From Aurantimonas coralicida DSM 14790 (lineage in GTDB: Bacteria; Pseudomonadota; Alphaproteobacteria; Rhizobiales; Rhizobiaceae), in the NCBI RefSeq assembly GCF_000421645.1, contig NZ_ATXK01000001.1, forward strand, positions 744,001 through 808,000: a stretch of 64,000 nt of DNA, given 5' to 3'. Each line of letters begins with the position of its first letter. Positions within the stretch are counted from its first letter, which is position 1. This document shows, piece after piece, positions 9,741 to 18,776 of the stretch. The notes under the pieces were generated by a model. The model saw only the letters and a program-made list of their open reading frames with translations, was not told the DNA's origin and ran no database searches. The translations under genes and the position numbers were made by a program.

Positions 9741-11933
9741 TCAGAACCGGTAGCGCACGCTACCGATGACCTGGCGCTCCTGCTCGGCATAGCAGAAGCC
9801 CTCGGTGCACAGCGCCGCATCCTCGTCGAAGATGTTGGTGGCGTTCACCTGCACGCGCAGCCCCTCGACCGCCTGCGCGTCGTAATGCAGCGCCGCGTCG
9901 ACATAGGCCCGGGCATCGTTCTTGAAGCTGTTGCGGTCGTTGCCGAAGCTCTCGCCGACGAAGCGCACGCCGCCGCCGATGCCGAAGCCCTTCGCGAAGC
10001 CGTTCTGCACCGTGTAGTCGAGCCAGGCCGCGGCGGTGTGCTGCGGGCGCGAGGACAGCGTGTTGCCCTCGGTGCCGGGCACGCCCTCGATGATCTCCAT
10101 GTCGAGATAGGCATAGGACAGGGTCAGGTTCAGCCCGTCGGCGAGGCCCGCCGCTGCTTCGATTTCGAAGCCGCGGCTGCGCAGCTTGTCGAGCTGCACC
10201 TGCACGCTGGTCGAGAAATCGGCGCTCGGCTGCAGGAAGACGCCCTTCTCCTGCTCGATCTGGTAGATCGCGGCCGACACCAGCAGATTGACGTCCGGCA
10301 CCTGATACTTGACGCCCAGCTCGTACTGCTCGGCCGTCGTCGGCACGAAGGCCGATCCGTCCGGGTTCAGGCCGATATTGGGCGAGAAGGACGTCGAGTA
10401 GCTGGCATAGGGCGCAATGCCGTTGTCGAAGAGGTAGCTGACGCCGACGCGGCCCGTGAAGGCATCGTCGCTCTGGTCTTCCGCATCGCCGAGATTGCCG
10501 GGGGCGCCGGTCGCCGTCTCGGTCTTCACCCAGTCGTGGCGCGCGCCCAGCGCGACGGTCAGGCGGTCGATCTCGATGATGTCCTGCAGATACAGGCCGA
10601 GCTGGCGCTGGGTCTGCTCCTCGGCGACCGTATAGTCAGGGCGGTCGATGCCGCGGCTGTAGTCGAGGCTGGCAAGGTTCAGGGACGGCGCGGTGCCGTA
10701 GCCTTCCTTGTTGGTGAACTCGGTGTAGTAGCCGTCGATGCCGCCGGTCATGGTGTGCCGCAGGATGCCGGTGTCGAACTTGGCCTCGAGCTGGGTGTCG
10801 GCGACGCCGCCGTGCAACGTCTGCGCCACGACGCCCGAGCCGCGGGCAAGCACCCCGTTCACCGCCGCCCCATACGGGTAGAGATACTCGCCGTAGATAT
10901 CCATGCCCTGGTAGCGGGCCTTCTGGCGGAAGGTGAAGACGTCGGACAGGCGCTGCTCGAACTCGTAGCCGATGCGGCCCTGGGTCTGGTCGAGATCGTT
11001 GAAGTTCGGATCGGCATAGGGCACGTCGGTCACGTCCCGGTTGCCCTGGACATAGGCGGCGGTGCCGCCGGTGTGGACCCGCTGCAACTCGCTGAGAACC
11101 GTGAGGCTGGTGTCGGCATCCGGCGCATAGGTGATCGCCGGTGCTATCAGCAGCTCGTCGTCCGACACGAACGGGTTGTCGGTGTCCGAATCGCGCGCGA
11201 CACCGGTCATCCGGTAGAAGGTCGAGCCGGACCCGCCGAGCGGCCCCGAGGCGTCGAAGGTCGCCTGGTAGCGGTTGTTGGTGCCGTATTCGGCGCCGAT
11301 CTCGCGGAAGCTCTCCGTGGTCGGCCGCTTCGACGTCAAGTCGATGATGCCGCCGGCATTGGCCGAGCCGTAGAGGCCCGAGGAGGGACCCTTGAGAACC
11401 GACAGCGACTGCAGGCCGTAAGGCTCGACCTGGCTCAGGAGGAAGCTGTTGGAGAAGTCCCGCAGCCCGTCGCGGAAGACGCCCGTATAGGTCGCGTCGA
11501 AGCCGCGGATGTAGAAGGAATCGAAGCGGGGATCGAGGCCGAAGGCGCCCGCCCGCGCCGACGCCGAATAGGTCAGCGCCTCGGTCAGCGACTGGACGTT
11601 GCGATCGTCGAGCTGCTCTTCGGTGATCACCGCGACCATCTGCGGCACTTTGACGATCGGCAGGTCGGTCTTGGTGGCCGATGCGGTGGTGTCGGCGACG
11701 TAGCCGTCCACGGCGTAGTCGGCCCCTGCCGCCCCGGCAATCGCGCCGCCCAACATGCCGTCCGCCTCGCCGCCCGCCGCCTCGATCGTCACCGTGTCCA
11801 GCACCACCGGCGCGTCCTGCGCCTGCGCCAGCCCCGGAGCGAGGGCGAGACCCGCGGCCGACAGGGACAGGAACCGCGCCAGCCGGCGGGTCGCGTTCGA
11901 TGAAAAGCCTCGGTCGGCCGGTGAGTTACGCAT
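9741..11933 (-). CDS. TonB-dependent siderophore receptor
   Basis: This is an outer-membrane receptor of 730 residues for an iron-siderophore complex. The start used is the ATG at 11933, which gives an N-terminal signal sequence ending near AQAQD; an in-frame ATG at 11942 is possible. After the signal comes a TonB-box-like segment (VVLDTVTIEA). The plug domain contains SVLKGPSSGLYGSANAGG, and a long beta-barrel ends in the terminal phenylalanine (SVRYRF) expected of outer-membrane proteins. The plug resembles the ferrichrome/hydroxamate receptor group, consistent with the adjacent Fhu-like transporter. It is divergent from that operon and has the shared iron motif upstream at 11992-12011. Confidence 0.93.
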   Translation of the reverse strand: MRNSPADRGFSSNATRRLARFLSLSAAGLALAPGLAQAQDAPVVLDTVTIEAAGGEADGMLGGAIAGAAGADYAVDGYVADTTASATKTDLPIVKVPQMVAVITEEQLDDRNVQSLTEALTYSASARAGAFGLDPRFDSFYIRGFDATYTGVFRDGLRDFSNSFLLSQVEPYGLQSLSVLKGPSSGLYGSANAGGIIDLTSKRPTTESFREIGAEYGTNNRYQATFDASGPLGGSGSTFYRMTGVARDSDTDNPFVSDDELLIAPAITYAPDADTSLTVLSELQRVHTGGTAAYVQGNRDVTDVPYADPNFNDLDQTQGRIGYEFEQRLSDVFTFRQKARYQGMDIYGEYLYPYGAAVNGVLARGSGVVAQTLHGGVADTQLEAKFDTGILRHTMTGGIDGYYTEFTNKEGYGTAPSLNLASLDYSRGIDRPDYTVAEEQTQRQLGLYLQDIIEIDRLTVALGARHDWVKTETATGAPGNLGDAEDQSDDAFTGRVGVSYLFDNGIAPYASYSTSFSPNIGLNPDGSAFVPTTAEQYELGVKYQVPDVNLLVSAAIYQIEQEKGVFLQPSADFSTSVQVQLDKLRSRGFEIEAAAGLADGLNLTLSYAYLDMEIIEGVPGTEGNTLSSRPQHTAAAWLDYTVQNGFAKGFGIGGGVRFVGESFGNDRNSFKNDARAYVDAALHYDAQAVEGLRVQVNATNIFDEDAALCTEGFCYAEQERQVIGSVRYRF

Positions 11934-11991
11934 GTCGCACATCCATTCTGTCGAGGACCCCTTGCCCTCGGAACGGACCGAGCGATAGATA

Positions 11992-12011
11992 AACATGAAT
12001 TGCAGAGTCAA
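11992..12011 (-). promoter_or_regulatory. Shared iron-locus promoter/operator motif, copy 1
   Basis: The plus strand reads AACATGAATTGCAGAGTCAA, which matches 17 of 20 bases of a site at 21844-21863. On the minus strand, toward the receptor gene, it begins with TTGACT, which could serve as a -35 box. The site lies about 60 bases before the receptor start. Confidence 0.6.
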
Positions 12012-12219
12012 CATTAAGCGAATGAGGCTCGAACGGGCCGAAACCGCCGTCGCAGGCACGAATGGACTGCGCATCAGGCGGTTGAACGGGTGCCGGAACA
12101 GACATGCCGAAGGGCCGGGCCGGCGAACTGTGTCGCGGCTGTGTCGAAAAAGACACTGAATTTGGAATGATTAAAATCTCTGAGGCCAATCAATACGATA
12201 CACCGAAGGCCGCGGCCCG

Positions 12220-13128
12220 ATGGTGATCGACAGACGTGCGCTTCTGGGGGGAATCGCCGCAACGGCCGCCACCATTCGCACCGCCCGGGCGACGATGCTG
12301 CCGGCTGCCGGTCCCCGTATCGCCTCCCTCGATTACGCGCTGACGGAGACCCTGCTGGCGCTCGGCCACCCGCCGATCGCCCAGACCGCCGCAAGCGACT
12401 GGGACGAGTGGGTCGTCGAACCGGCGCTGCCGGCGGGGGTCGCCGATCTCGGCTCCAGCCTGCAGGTGAATTTCGAGCGCCTCGCGCTGCTCGAGCCGGA
12501 CCTGATCCTCACCACCGACTATGTCGCGCGCCAGGAGACGGCGCTTTCCCGCATCGCGCCGGTCGAGCGCCTGACCATCTATCAGGAGGGCACCGATCCC
12601 CTGCAGCGCGCCCGCGACGTGACGCGCACCCTGGCCGAACGCACCGGACGTCAGGACGCGGCCGACGCCTTCCTGGAGGAGATCGACGCGACCTTCGCGG
12701 CCTGCGCGGACCGGCTGGCCGCGCTGTCCCTGCCGCCGGTCTATCTCGTCGCCTTCATGGACACGCGCCATGCGCGGATCTTCGGCCGGCATGGCCTCTA
12801 CCAGTCCGTCCTCGACCGCCTCGGCGTGACCAACGCCTATGAAGGCGAGACCAATTACTGGGGGTTTGCAACAGTCGGTGTCGAGACGCTGGCCACCGCC
12901 CGCGACGTGCGGCTCTTCGCCTTCGAGCCGCTGCCGCCGACCTTGATGCAGACGCTCGGCGCCAGCCCGCTCTGGCGGCAGCTTCCTTTCGTAAAGGCCG
13001 GGCAGGTCACCGTGCTGCCGCCCACGCTGATGTTCGGCGCACTGCCCTCGGCGCTGCGCTTTGCCGAGCTTCTTACCGAGGCGCTCGCCGGTCCGGCGGG
13101 CCAGGCCGGGGACGGCGCCCCCGCATGA
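12220..13128 (+). CDS. fhuD: Iron-siderophore ABC transporter binding protein, FhuD type
   Basis: This is a periplasmic iron-siderophore binding protein of 302 residues. The N terminus has a Tat-like twin-arginine (DRRALLGGIAA), followed by a short hydrophobic stretch, as in FhuD-type proteins. Two alpha/beta lobes follow, with typical segments such as LLEPDLILTTDYV and a C-terminal LPPTLMFGALPSALRF. The stop overlaps the permease ATG (ATGA), and the operon order binding protein-permease-ATPase matches ferric hydroxamate transporters. Hydroxamate specificity is inferred from family resemblance, not shown. Confidence 0.86.
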   Translation: MVIDRRALLGGIAATAATIRTARATMLPAAGPRIASLDYALTETLLALGHPPIAQTAASDWDEWVVEPALPAGVADLGSSLQVNFERLALLEPDLILTTDYVARQETALSRIAPVERLTIYQEGTDPLQRARDVTRTLAERTGRQDAADAFLEEIDATFAACADRLAALSLPPVYLVAFMDTRHARIFGRHGLYQSVLDRLGVTNAYEGETNYWGFATVGVETLATARDVRLFAFEPLPPTLMQTLGASPLWRQLPFVKAGQVTVLPPTLMFGALPSALRFAELLTEALAGPAGQAGDGAPA

Positions 13129-15110
13129 TCCTGTCGCAGAGCCTGACCGGCCCGGCCCGCTTCAGCGCGGCGCTGGCCCTCGTTGCCGCCGTGCTGACGG
13201 TCGCTGTAGTCGCCGGCCCGATCGCGCAATTATGGGCGGGCGCGCCGACCGGCGGCTACGATCCCGCCCGCATCCTGTTCCTTCATGCCGAACTGCCACG
13301 GCTTGCGATGGCGGTGCTGTGCGGCGGCGCCCTGTCGGCATCCGGCGCGATCCTGCAGCAGGTGCTGCGCAATCCCCTCGCCGCCCCGACGACGCTTGGC
13401 ATCGATGCCGGTGCCCGACTGGCGCTGGCCCTGGCGACCTTGTTCGCGCCGGCCCTCTTCGGCTTCGGACGCGACCTGGTGGCGATCGCTGGCAGTGCCG
13501 CCTCGACGCTGATCGTCTTCATGTTGGTGCGGCGCAATTTTTCCGCGGTCTCGCTGATTCTCGCCGGCCTGGTCGTCAGCCTGTACTGCGGCGCGCTGTC
13601 GGCGATCCTGATCATGATCAAGGACCGCTATCTGGTCAGCCTGTTCATCTGGGGCGCCGGCTCGCTGGCGCAGCAGAGCTGGCAGCCGACCATCGACCTG
13701 GCGATGCGGCTCGCCGTTCTCGTCGTCCCGGCGTGGCTGCTGGTGCGGCCACTGTCGCTTCTGGAACTCGGCGATGCCAGCGTCGCCTCGCTCGGCCTGA
13801 ACGTCACCCGGATCAGGATCGGCGCGATCGGCCTTGCCGTACTCCTCGCCGGCTTCGTGACCAGCGCCGTCGGCGTCATCGGCTTCATCGGCCTTGTTGC
13901 CCCGATCCTGGCGCGGCTGGCCGGCGCCCGGCAGTTCGGCGAGCGACTCGTCTGGTCGAGCATCATCGGCGCCCTCCTCTTGCTGGCGACCGATTGCGCG
14001 GTCACGCTGCTGTCGGGGGTCTCGGCGGAATTCCTGCCGACCGGCGCGGTGACCGCGATCTTCGGCTCGCCGCTGCTGCTCTTTCTGCTGCCGCGCCTGC
14101 GCGCCAGCGTCCGCCCTCCCTTCGAAGCCTCCGTCCCGCAGGCGGCCGCCCGCTTCTCTCCTGCCCTCAGGCTCGCCCTCTGCGTGACCCTCGCGCTTTC
14201 TCTCGTCGCAGTCCTCTTTCTCGGACGCGATGCGACCGGTGCCTGGCAGATCCTGCCTCCGGACGCCTGGGCGGAGATCCTGCCTTGGCGCGCGCCGCGC
14301 CTCATCGCGGCGGCCGCCGCCGGTGCCATGGTCGCGGTGGCGGGCTTCATCCTGCAGCGCCTCACCGGCAACGAGATGGCGAGCCCGGAGGTTCTGGGCG
14401 TCAGCGCCGGCGCCGCCTTCGCCTTCGCCCTGTCGCTGTTCATCTTCGATGATCTCGGCCTTCTCGGCGAAAGCCTGGTGACCAGCCTCGGCGGGCTCGC
14501 CGTCCTCGTGGCGATCATCTTCTATGCCCGGCGCACCGGCTTTTCCCCGGAGACGATCCTTCTCGCCGGCATCGCGCTCAATGCCCTTCTCGACGCCTTT
14601 GTCGGGGTGCTGGCGGCCGGCGGCGACCCGCGCGCCTTCATCCTGGTGGACTGGATGGGCGGCTCGACGCAGGGCCTGACCATGACCGACGCGATCCCGG
14701 TCGCCATCGCCACCCTCGTTCTCGTCGCAGCAAGCCTGCCGGTGTTGCGCTGGCTGGCGATCCTGCCGCTCGGCGACCGGCAGGCGGCCGCGCTCGGCGT
14801 GCCGCTGGCCTATGCGCGGCCCTGCCTTCTGGTGCTGGCCGCGCTGCTGACCGCCGCCGCCACGCCGATCATCGGACCGCTGACCTTCGTCGGCCTGATG
14901 GCGCCGCATGTCGTCCGCATGCTGGGGATTCGCCGTCCCCTGCCGACGCTGCTCGTCGCGGCGCTGGCTGGCGCCGCGATCATGGCGGTCGCCGATTTCC
15001 TCGCCCGCACCATCGCCTTTCCCTACCAATTGCCGACCGGGCTGGTCGCCGCCCTCGTCGGCGCCCCCGTCTTGCTGATCCTTCTCGGCCGAAGAGGTTC
15101 GACATCATGA
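13125..15110 (+). CDS. fhuB: Ferric siderophore ABC permease, fused two-half FhuB type
   Basis: This inner-membrane permease of 661 residues is made of two homologous halves, the FhuB arrangement in which one polypeptide supplies both halves of the channel. Each half carries the FecCD-family signature: the first near residues 70-100 (RLAMAVLCGGALSASG, then RNPLAAPTTLG) and the second near 390-430 (RLIAAAAAGAMVAVAG, then NEMASPEVLG). In the first half the usual Ser-Pro-Leu after the Asn-Pro is slightly altered. The ATPase-contact loops (GFIGLVAPILAR and TFVGLMAPHVVR) are present in both halves. It overlaps both neighbours by ATGA junctions. Confidence 0.93.
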   Translation: MILSQSLTGPARFSAALALVAAVLTVAVVAGPIAQLWAGAPTGGYDPARILFLHAELPRLAMAVLCGGALSASGAILQQVLRNPLAAPTTLGIDAGARLALALATLFAPALFGFGRDLVAIAGSAASTLIVFMLVRRNFSAVSLILAGLVVSLYCGALSAILIMIKDRYLVSLFIWGAGSLAQQSWQPTIDLAMRLAVLVVPAWLLVRPLSLLELGDASVASLGLNVTRIRIGAIGLAVLLAGFVTSAVGVIGFIGLVAPILARLAGARQFGERLVWSSIIGALLLLATDCAVTLLSGVSAEFLPTGAVTAIFGSPLLLFLLPRLRASVRPPFEASVPQAAARFSPALRLALCVTLALSLVAVLFLGRDATGAWQILPPDAWAEILPWRAPRLIAAAAAGAMVAVAGFILQRLTGNEMASPEVLGVSAGAAFAFALSLFIFDDLGLLGESLVTSLGGLAVLVAIIFYARRTGFSPETILLAGIALNALLDAFVGVLAAGGDPRAFILVDWMGGSTQGLTMTDAIPVAIATLVLVAASLPVLRWLAILPLGDRQAAALGVPLAYARPCLLVLAALLTAAATPIIGPLTFVGLMAPHVVRMLGIRRPLPTLLVAALAGAAIMAVADFLARTIAFPYQLPTGLVAALVGAPVLLILLGRRGSTS

Positions 15111-15883
15111 CCGCCGCCTTCACCCTGGACGCTGCCAGCCTCAGCGTGCCAGCGCGCACGCTGCTGGCGCCGCTGTCCCTCGAACTCGGCCAGGGCACCG
15201 TGACCGGGCTCGTCGGTCACAACGGCTCCGGCAAGTCGACGCTCCTGAAACTTCTTGCCCGCCAGCTTCGGCCCACTACCGGCGGCATCGGCTTCGACGG
15301 TCGCCCGCTCGACGCATGGGGTGACCGGGAACTTGCCCGCCGGATCGCCTATCTGCCCCAGCACACGCCGCTCGCGCCGGGCATGCTGGCGCGCGAACTC
15401 GTCGCGCTCGGCCGTTACCCCTGGCACGGCGCCCTCGGCCGATTCGGCCCCGCCGACCGGGACAAGGTCGAAGAGGCGATGGCGCTGACCGACACCGCGG
15501 CCTTCGCCGACCGCTTCGTGGAAAGCCTGTCGGGCGGCGAACGCCAGCGCGTCTGGCTGGCAATGCTGGTCGCCCAGGATGCAGGCTATCTGCTGCTCGA
15601 CGAGCCGATCTCGGCCCTCGACGTCGCCCATCAGATCGAGGTCCTGTCGCTGGTGCGCGACCTCTGCGATCGTCGCGGCGTCGGCGTCATCGTCGTCCTG
15701 CACGAGATCAACATGGCGGCGCGCTTCTGCGACGAGATCATCGCGCTGAAACAGGGACATCTCGTCGCCCGCGGCGCCCCGGCCCAGATCATGACGCCGG
15801 CCTGCCTCGAGGCGATCTACGGCATTCCGATGGACGTCCTGCCGGAGCCTTCCGGCACCCGCAAACTGGCCTTCGCACGGTGA
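15107..15883 (+). CDS. fhuC: Ferric siderophore ABC ATPase, FhuC type
   Basis: This is the ATPase that powers the Fhu-like importer, 258 residues. Walker A is GHNGSGKST at residues 37-45, the signature is LSGGERQRV, Walker B is YLLLDEPISALD, and the switch histidine is in VLHEINMAAR, a form characteristic of FhuC/FecE ATPases. The segment ALGRYPWHGALGRF is also typical of iron-siderophore ATPases. Translation is probably coupled to fhuB by the ATGA overlap. It is the last gene of its unit, and the exbB promoter region follows. Confidence 0.93.
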   Translation: MTAAFTLDAASLSVPARTLLAPLSLELGQGTVTGLVGHNGSGKSTLLKLLARQLRPTTGGIGFDGRPLDAWGDRELARRIAYLPQHTPLAPGMLARELVALGRYPWHGALGRFGPADRDKVEEAMALTDTAAFADRFVESLSGGERQRVWLAMLVAQDAGYLLLDEPISALDVAHQIEVLSLVRDLCDRRGVGVIVVLHEINMAARFCDEIIALKQGHLVARGAPAQIMTPACLEAIYGIPMDVLPEPSGTRKLAFAR

Positions 15884-15917
15884 GTGGGAGACCCGTGGAC
15901 AACCACCGGGCGCAAAG

Positions 15918-15937
15918 TTGACTATTACTATCAGATT
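15918..15937 (+). promoter_or_regulatory. Shared iron-locus promoter/operator motif, copy 3 (weaker)
   Basis: TTGACTATTACTATCAGATT matches the reverse complement of the 21844-21863 site in 14 of 20 bases, including the whole TTGACTAT end and the TCA near the other end. It points toward exbB, 110 bases upstream of its start. A TATTAA hexamer 15 bases after TTGACT could serve as the -10 box. Confidence 0.5.
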
Positions 15938-16046
15938 ATATTAAGCGCTGCGCAACGCGCCCATTTCCGTGCCCGGCAGCCGACCGCGTCCGGCCGGTCC
16001 TGGCGGGACAGTGACCGGGCAATGCCCGAAAGACGAACGGCCGATC

Positions 16047-17252
16047 ATGACCCATCTTTCTGCCCGCAGGTCTGCCCTGCCCCGGCTTTCCATCGCAATC
16101 GCTCTGGCCCTCGCCGTCGTGGCGACGCCGCAAGTGGCGGATCGGGCCATGGCGCAGGACGCCCTCGACAAGTCGCCCGCGGCGGCCGAGCCGACCCAGC
16201 CGGCGCCGACCGCAACGCCTGAAGCAGCACCCGGGGCCGCGTCCGAAGCCCCGACCGGGGCCCCCGCTGCAGAGACCGAGGCAACCCAAACCGCACCGGC
16301 AGCACCGGCGATACCAGCGACGCCGGCAGCCCCTGCCGAAGCGCAGCCGGCCGCTCCCGCCGCGGCCGATCCGGACAACGCTATGACGGATGAGGCCACG
16401 GCGCCCGCTCCGTCCACAGCCGCGCCGTCAGTCCCGGCCGCCGGCACAGCGCCGGTCGAGCCCGCCGAAGCAGCCGCAGACGCCCCGTCGGCTGAGCCGG
16501 CCCTCGCACCCGCTTCGCCGATCGCTCCCGGCGAACGCAACGCGGCGCTGCCCCACGATCTTTCGCCCATGGGCATGTTCATGGCCGCCGACTGGGTGGT
16601 GAAGGCCGTGATGATCGGCCTCGCCTTCGCCTCGCTGGTCACCTGGACCATCGGCCTGTCCAAGGCGATGGAACTGGCGCTGGCCAAGCGCCGCGCACGG
16701 GTCGGCGTGCGCCGTCTCGCCCGCGCCGAGACGCTGAAGGAGGCCCTGACCGCGAACCGCCGCCGCTGGCGCGGCCCCGTGGCAGCCCTCGCCCAGAGCG
16801 CGGAGGCCGAGCTAGCACGGTCCGCTGACCTCTCCGATGAGGGCATCAAGGAGCGCGTCTCGGTCGCGCTGTCGCGCATCGAGGCCGGCGCCGGCCGCTC
16901 GATCTCCCGCGGCACCGGCATTCTCGCGACGATCGGCTCGACCGCCCCCTTCGTCGGCCTGTTCGGCACCGTCTGGGGCATCATGAATTCCTTCATCGGC
17001 ATCAGTCAGGCCAACACCACAAATCTCGCCGTCGTCGCGCCGGGCATCGCCGAGGCCCTCCTGGCCACCGCCATCGGCCTCGTCGCCGCCATTCCTGCGG
17101 TCATCGTCTACAACGTCTTCGCCCGCTCCATCGCCGGCTATCGCGCCGTCCTGTCCGACGGCTCGGCGCTGGTCCTGCAGCACCTGTCGCGCGACCTCGA
17201 CCGTCGTCACACGACCCGGGAGGCGGCGCCGTTGATGGCCGCCGCGGAGTAG
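16047..17252 (+). CDS. exbB: TonB-system energiser ExbB with long Pro/Ala extension
   Basis: This proton-channel subunit of the TonB complex energises outer-membrane receptors. The start at 16047 gives 401 residues: a signal peptide (about 1-37, ending AMAQD), then roughly 130 residues rich in Ala, Pro and Glu, then the MotA/TolQ/ExbB core. The core has one membrane segment near [14 protein letters not shown] and two near the C terminus, with the conserved [13 protein letters not shown] and [21 protein letters not shown]. coli ExbB has about 244 residues, so the extra length is the periplasmic N-terminal part, a form known in rhizobia. exbD follows after four bases. Confidence 0.92.
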   Translation: MTHLSARRSALPRLSIAIALALAVVATPQVADRAMAQDALDKSPAAAEPTQPAPTATPEAAPGAASEAPTGAPAAETEATQTAPAAPAIPATPAAPAEAQPAAPAAADPDNAMTDEATAPAPSTAAPSVPAAGTAPVEPAEAAADAPSAEPALAPASPIAPGERNAALPHDLSPMGMFMAADWVVKAVMIGLAFASLVTWTIGLSKAMELALAKRRARVGVRRLARAETLKEALTANRRRWRGPVAALAQSAEAELARSADLSDEGIKERVSVALSRIEAGAGRSISRGTGILATIGSTAPFVGLFGTVWGIMNSFIGISQANTTNLAVVAPGIAEALLATAIGLVAAIPAVIVYNVFARSIAGYRAVLSDGSALVLQHLSRDLDRRHTTREAAPLMAAAE

Positions 17253-17256
17253 GCCG

Positions 17257-17724
17257 ATGGGGATCAACCTCAACCAGGGTGGCGGCGACGATCTGGGCGG
17301 CGCCGGCGAAGTCTCCGAGATCAACGTCACACCCTTCATCGACGTCGTGCTGGTGCTGCTGATCATCTTCATGGTCGCCGCGCCGCTCTCCACGGTCGAT
17401 GCGCCGGTCGACCTGCCGCTGTCCAACGCCGAGCCGCAGGACCGGCCCGACGAGCCGATCTATCTGACGGTCCAGGCCGACAATACGCTGCTGATCGGCG
17501 ACGACGAGGTCGATCCCGCGGCACTGGCCCAAGGGCTGGACGCCGCCACCGGCGGCAATCGCGACGAGCGCATTCTCCTGCGCGCCGACGGCGCCATTGC
17601 CTATGGCGACCTGATGGAGGTGATGAACCAGCTGCGGACCGCCGGCTATCTGAAGATCGGTCTCGTCGGCCTCGAGGATGCAGGCGCCGGCGCCGCCGGG
17701 GCGGCAGCCGCGGGACGGACCTGA
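17257..17724 (+). CDS. exbD: TonB-system energiser ExbD
   Basis: This is the ExbD subunit, 155 residues. The N terminus has the hallmark segment EINVTPFIDVVLVLLIIFMVAAPL, holding the membrane-embedded Asp thought to carry protons, followed by the conserved VDLP. The rest is the periplasmic domain (TVQADNTLLIGDDEV and YGDLMEVMNQLRTAGY). A Gly/Ala-rich tail of about 15 residues ends the protein. It lies between exbB and tonB with only a few bases between genes, so the three form one operon. Confidence 0.94.
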   Translation: MGINLNQGGGDDLGGAGEVSEINVTPFIDVVLVLLIIFMVAAPLSTVDAPVDLPLSNAEPQDRPDEPIYLTVQADNTLLIGDDEVDPAALAQGLDAATGGNRDERILLRADGAIAYGDLMEVMNQLRTAGYLKIGLVGLEDAGAGAAGAAAAGRT

Positions 17725-17728
17725 GCCC

Positions 17729-18655
17729 ATGGCCCGCCACGGCGATCGCATCCCCTTCGGCGACGGCACCCGGCCACTGCGCGCCGGCCTCGTGCGCTGG
17801 CCGCTGGCGGCGCTGCTCGTGGTCGCGGCCCATGGCGTCGTCGCCTATGCGGTGCTCGCACGGGTTCCCGACGAGCCGCCGGCCGGCAACGAGCAGGCGC
17901 CGATCCTGATCGAACTCGCTGCGCCCGCGGCAACCCCCGACATCGCCTCCACCGAAGCCGTCGCCGAGCCGGAAGCCACCGAGCCGCCGCCCGAGGTCGA
18001 GACGCCCGAGCCGGAGCCGGAGCCCGAAATCGAGCCTGAGCCTGAGCCGGAAGAGCAGGTCGAGCCCGAGCCGACCCCCGACCCTGTCCCTCCCGAAGTC
18101 GAGGAACCGGAGGTCTCGGAGCCCGAGCCGACGCCTGAGCCCGCGCCCGAACCGGAGCCCGTCGTCGAGGCGGCGCCGGATGTCGTGCCGGTGCCCACCT
18201 TCCGCCCGACACCGCCGCCCAAGGTCCGGCAGGCCGTGCGCGAGAAGAAGCAGGAGATCAAGCCGCGCAAGCCCCGCCAGAAGGTCGAGCGCAAGAAGCA
18301 GCGACGGCAGGTGAAGAAGGCCGCGCCGCCGCCCTCGACCGCCACCAAGGGGCGCAAGCAGCGGCAGGTCTCGCAAGGAGCGACGGTCTCGCGCTCGGCC
18401 CTGACAAGCTGGCGCAACGCGGTGCAAGCCCGGCTCAACCGCTACAAGCGCAGCCCGCGCGGCGGCGGGTCCGGCACCGTGACGGTTTCCTTCCGCATGG
18501 ATGGCAACGGTCGCGTCACCTCGGTGCGGGTCGCCCGTTCGGCGGGTCGTATCCTCGACGATGCGGCGGTCTCGCTGCTGCGACGGGCCAGCCCGTTCCC
18601 CGCGCCGCCCGGCGGCAAGGGGGTTTCGCTGACGGTGCCGATCCGCTTCCGGTAA
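17729..18655 (+). CDS. tonB: TonB energy-transducing protein
   Basis: This is the periplasm-spanning link between ExbBD and the receptor. The ATG at 17729, just after the exbD stop, gives 308 residues: a short cytoplasmic part, one membrane helix (LAALLVVAAHGVVAYAVL), about 100 residues dominated by Glu-Pro repeats, a basic Lys/Arg segment, and the TonB C-terminal domain (TVSFRMDGNGRVTSVRV, then SPFPAPP and the final VPIRFR). The acidic Glu-Pro run followed by a Lys-rich run is the classic spacer design. Role and partners are clear from the motifs and the exbBD neighbours. Confidence 0.93.
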   Translation: MARHGDRIPFGDGTRPLRAGLVRWPLAALLVVAAHGVVAYAVLARVPDEPPAGNEQAPILIELAAPAATPDIASTEAVAEPEATEPPPEVETPEPEPEPEIEPEPEPEEQVEPEPTPDPVPPEVEEPEVSEPEPTPEPAPEPEPVVEAAPDVVPVPTFRPTPPPKVRQAVREKKQEIKPRKPRQKVERKKQRRQVKKAAPPPSTATKGRKQRQVSQGATVSRSALTSWRNAVQARLNRYKRSPRGGGSGTVTVSFRMDGNGRVTSVRVARSAGRILDDAAVSLLRRASPFPAPPGGKGVSLTVPIRFR

Positions 18656-18776
18656 GCTCGCATTGCCGCGCGGACCGGCGTGCCCGCCCCAATCGAAGAA
18701 ACACGCGACCGGACGGGCGCCGCGGCAGCCGCCGTGTCGTCCGTCACGGCGCTCCAGAGATGAAGACGAGGCCCCG

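Noticed and set aside
13230-15029. Long minus-strand frame opposite fhuB
   Set aside because: Its translation is Arg/Gln/Glu-rich with no known motif. The plus-strand frame is a textbook fused permease.
17980-18180. Repetitive DNA in tonB
   Set aside because: It encodes the Glu-Pro spacer of TonB and is explained by protein sequence, not by a mobile repeat.
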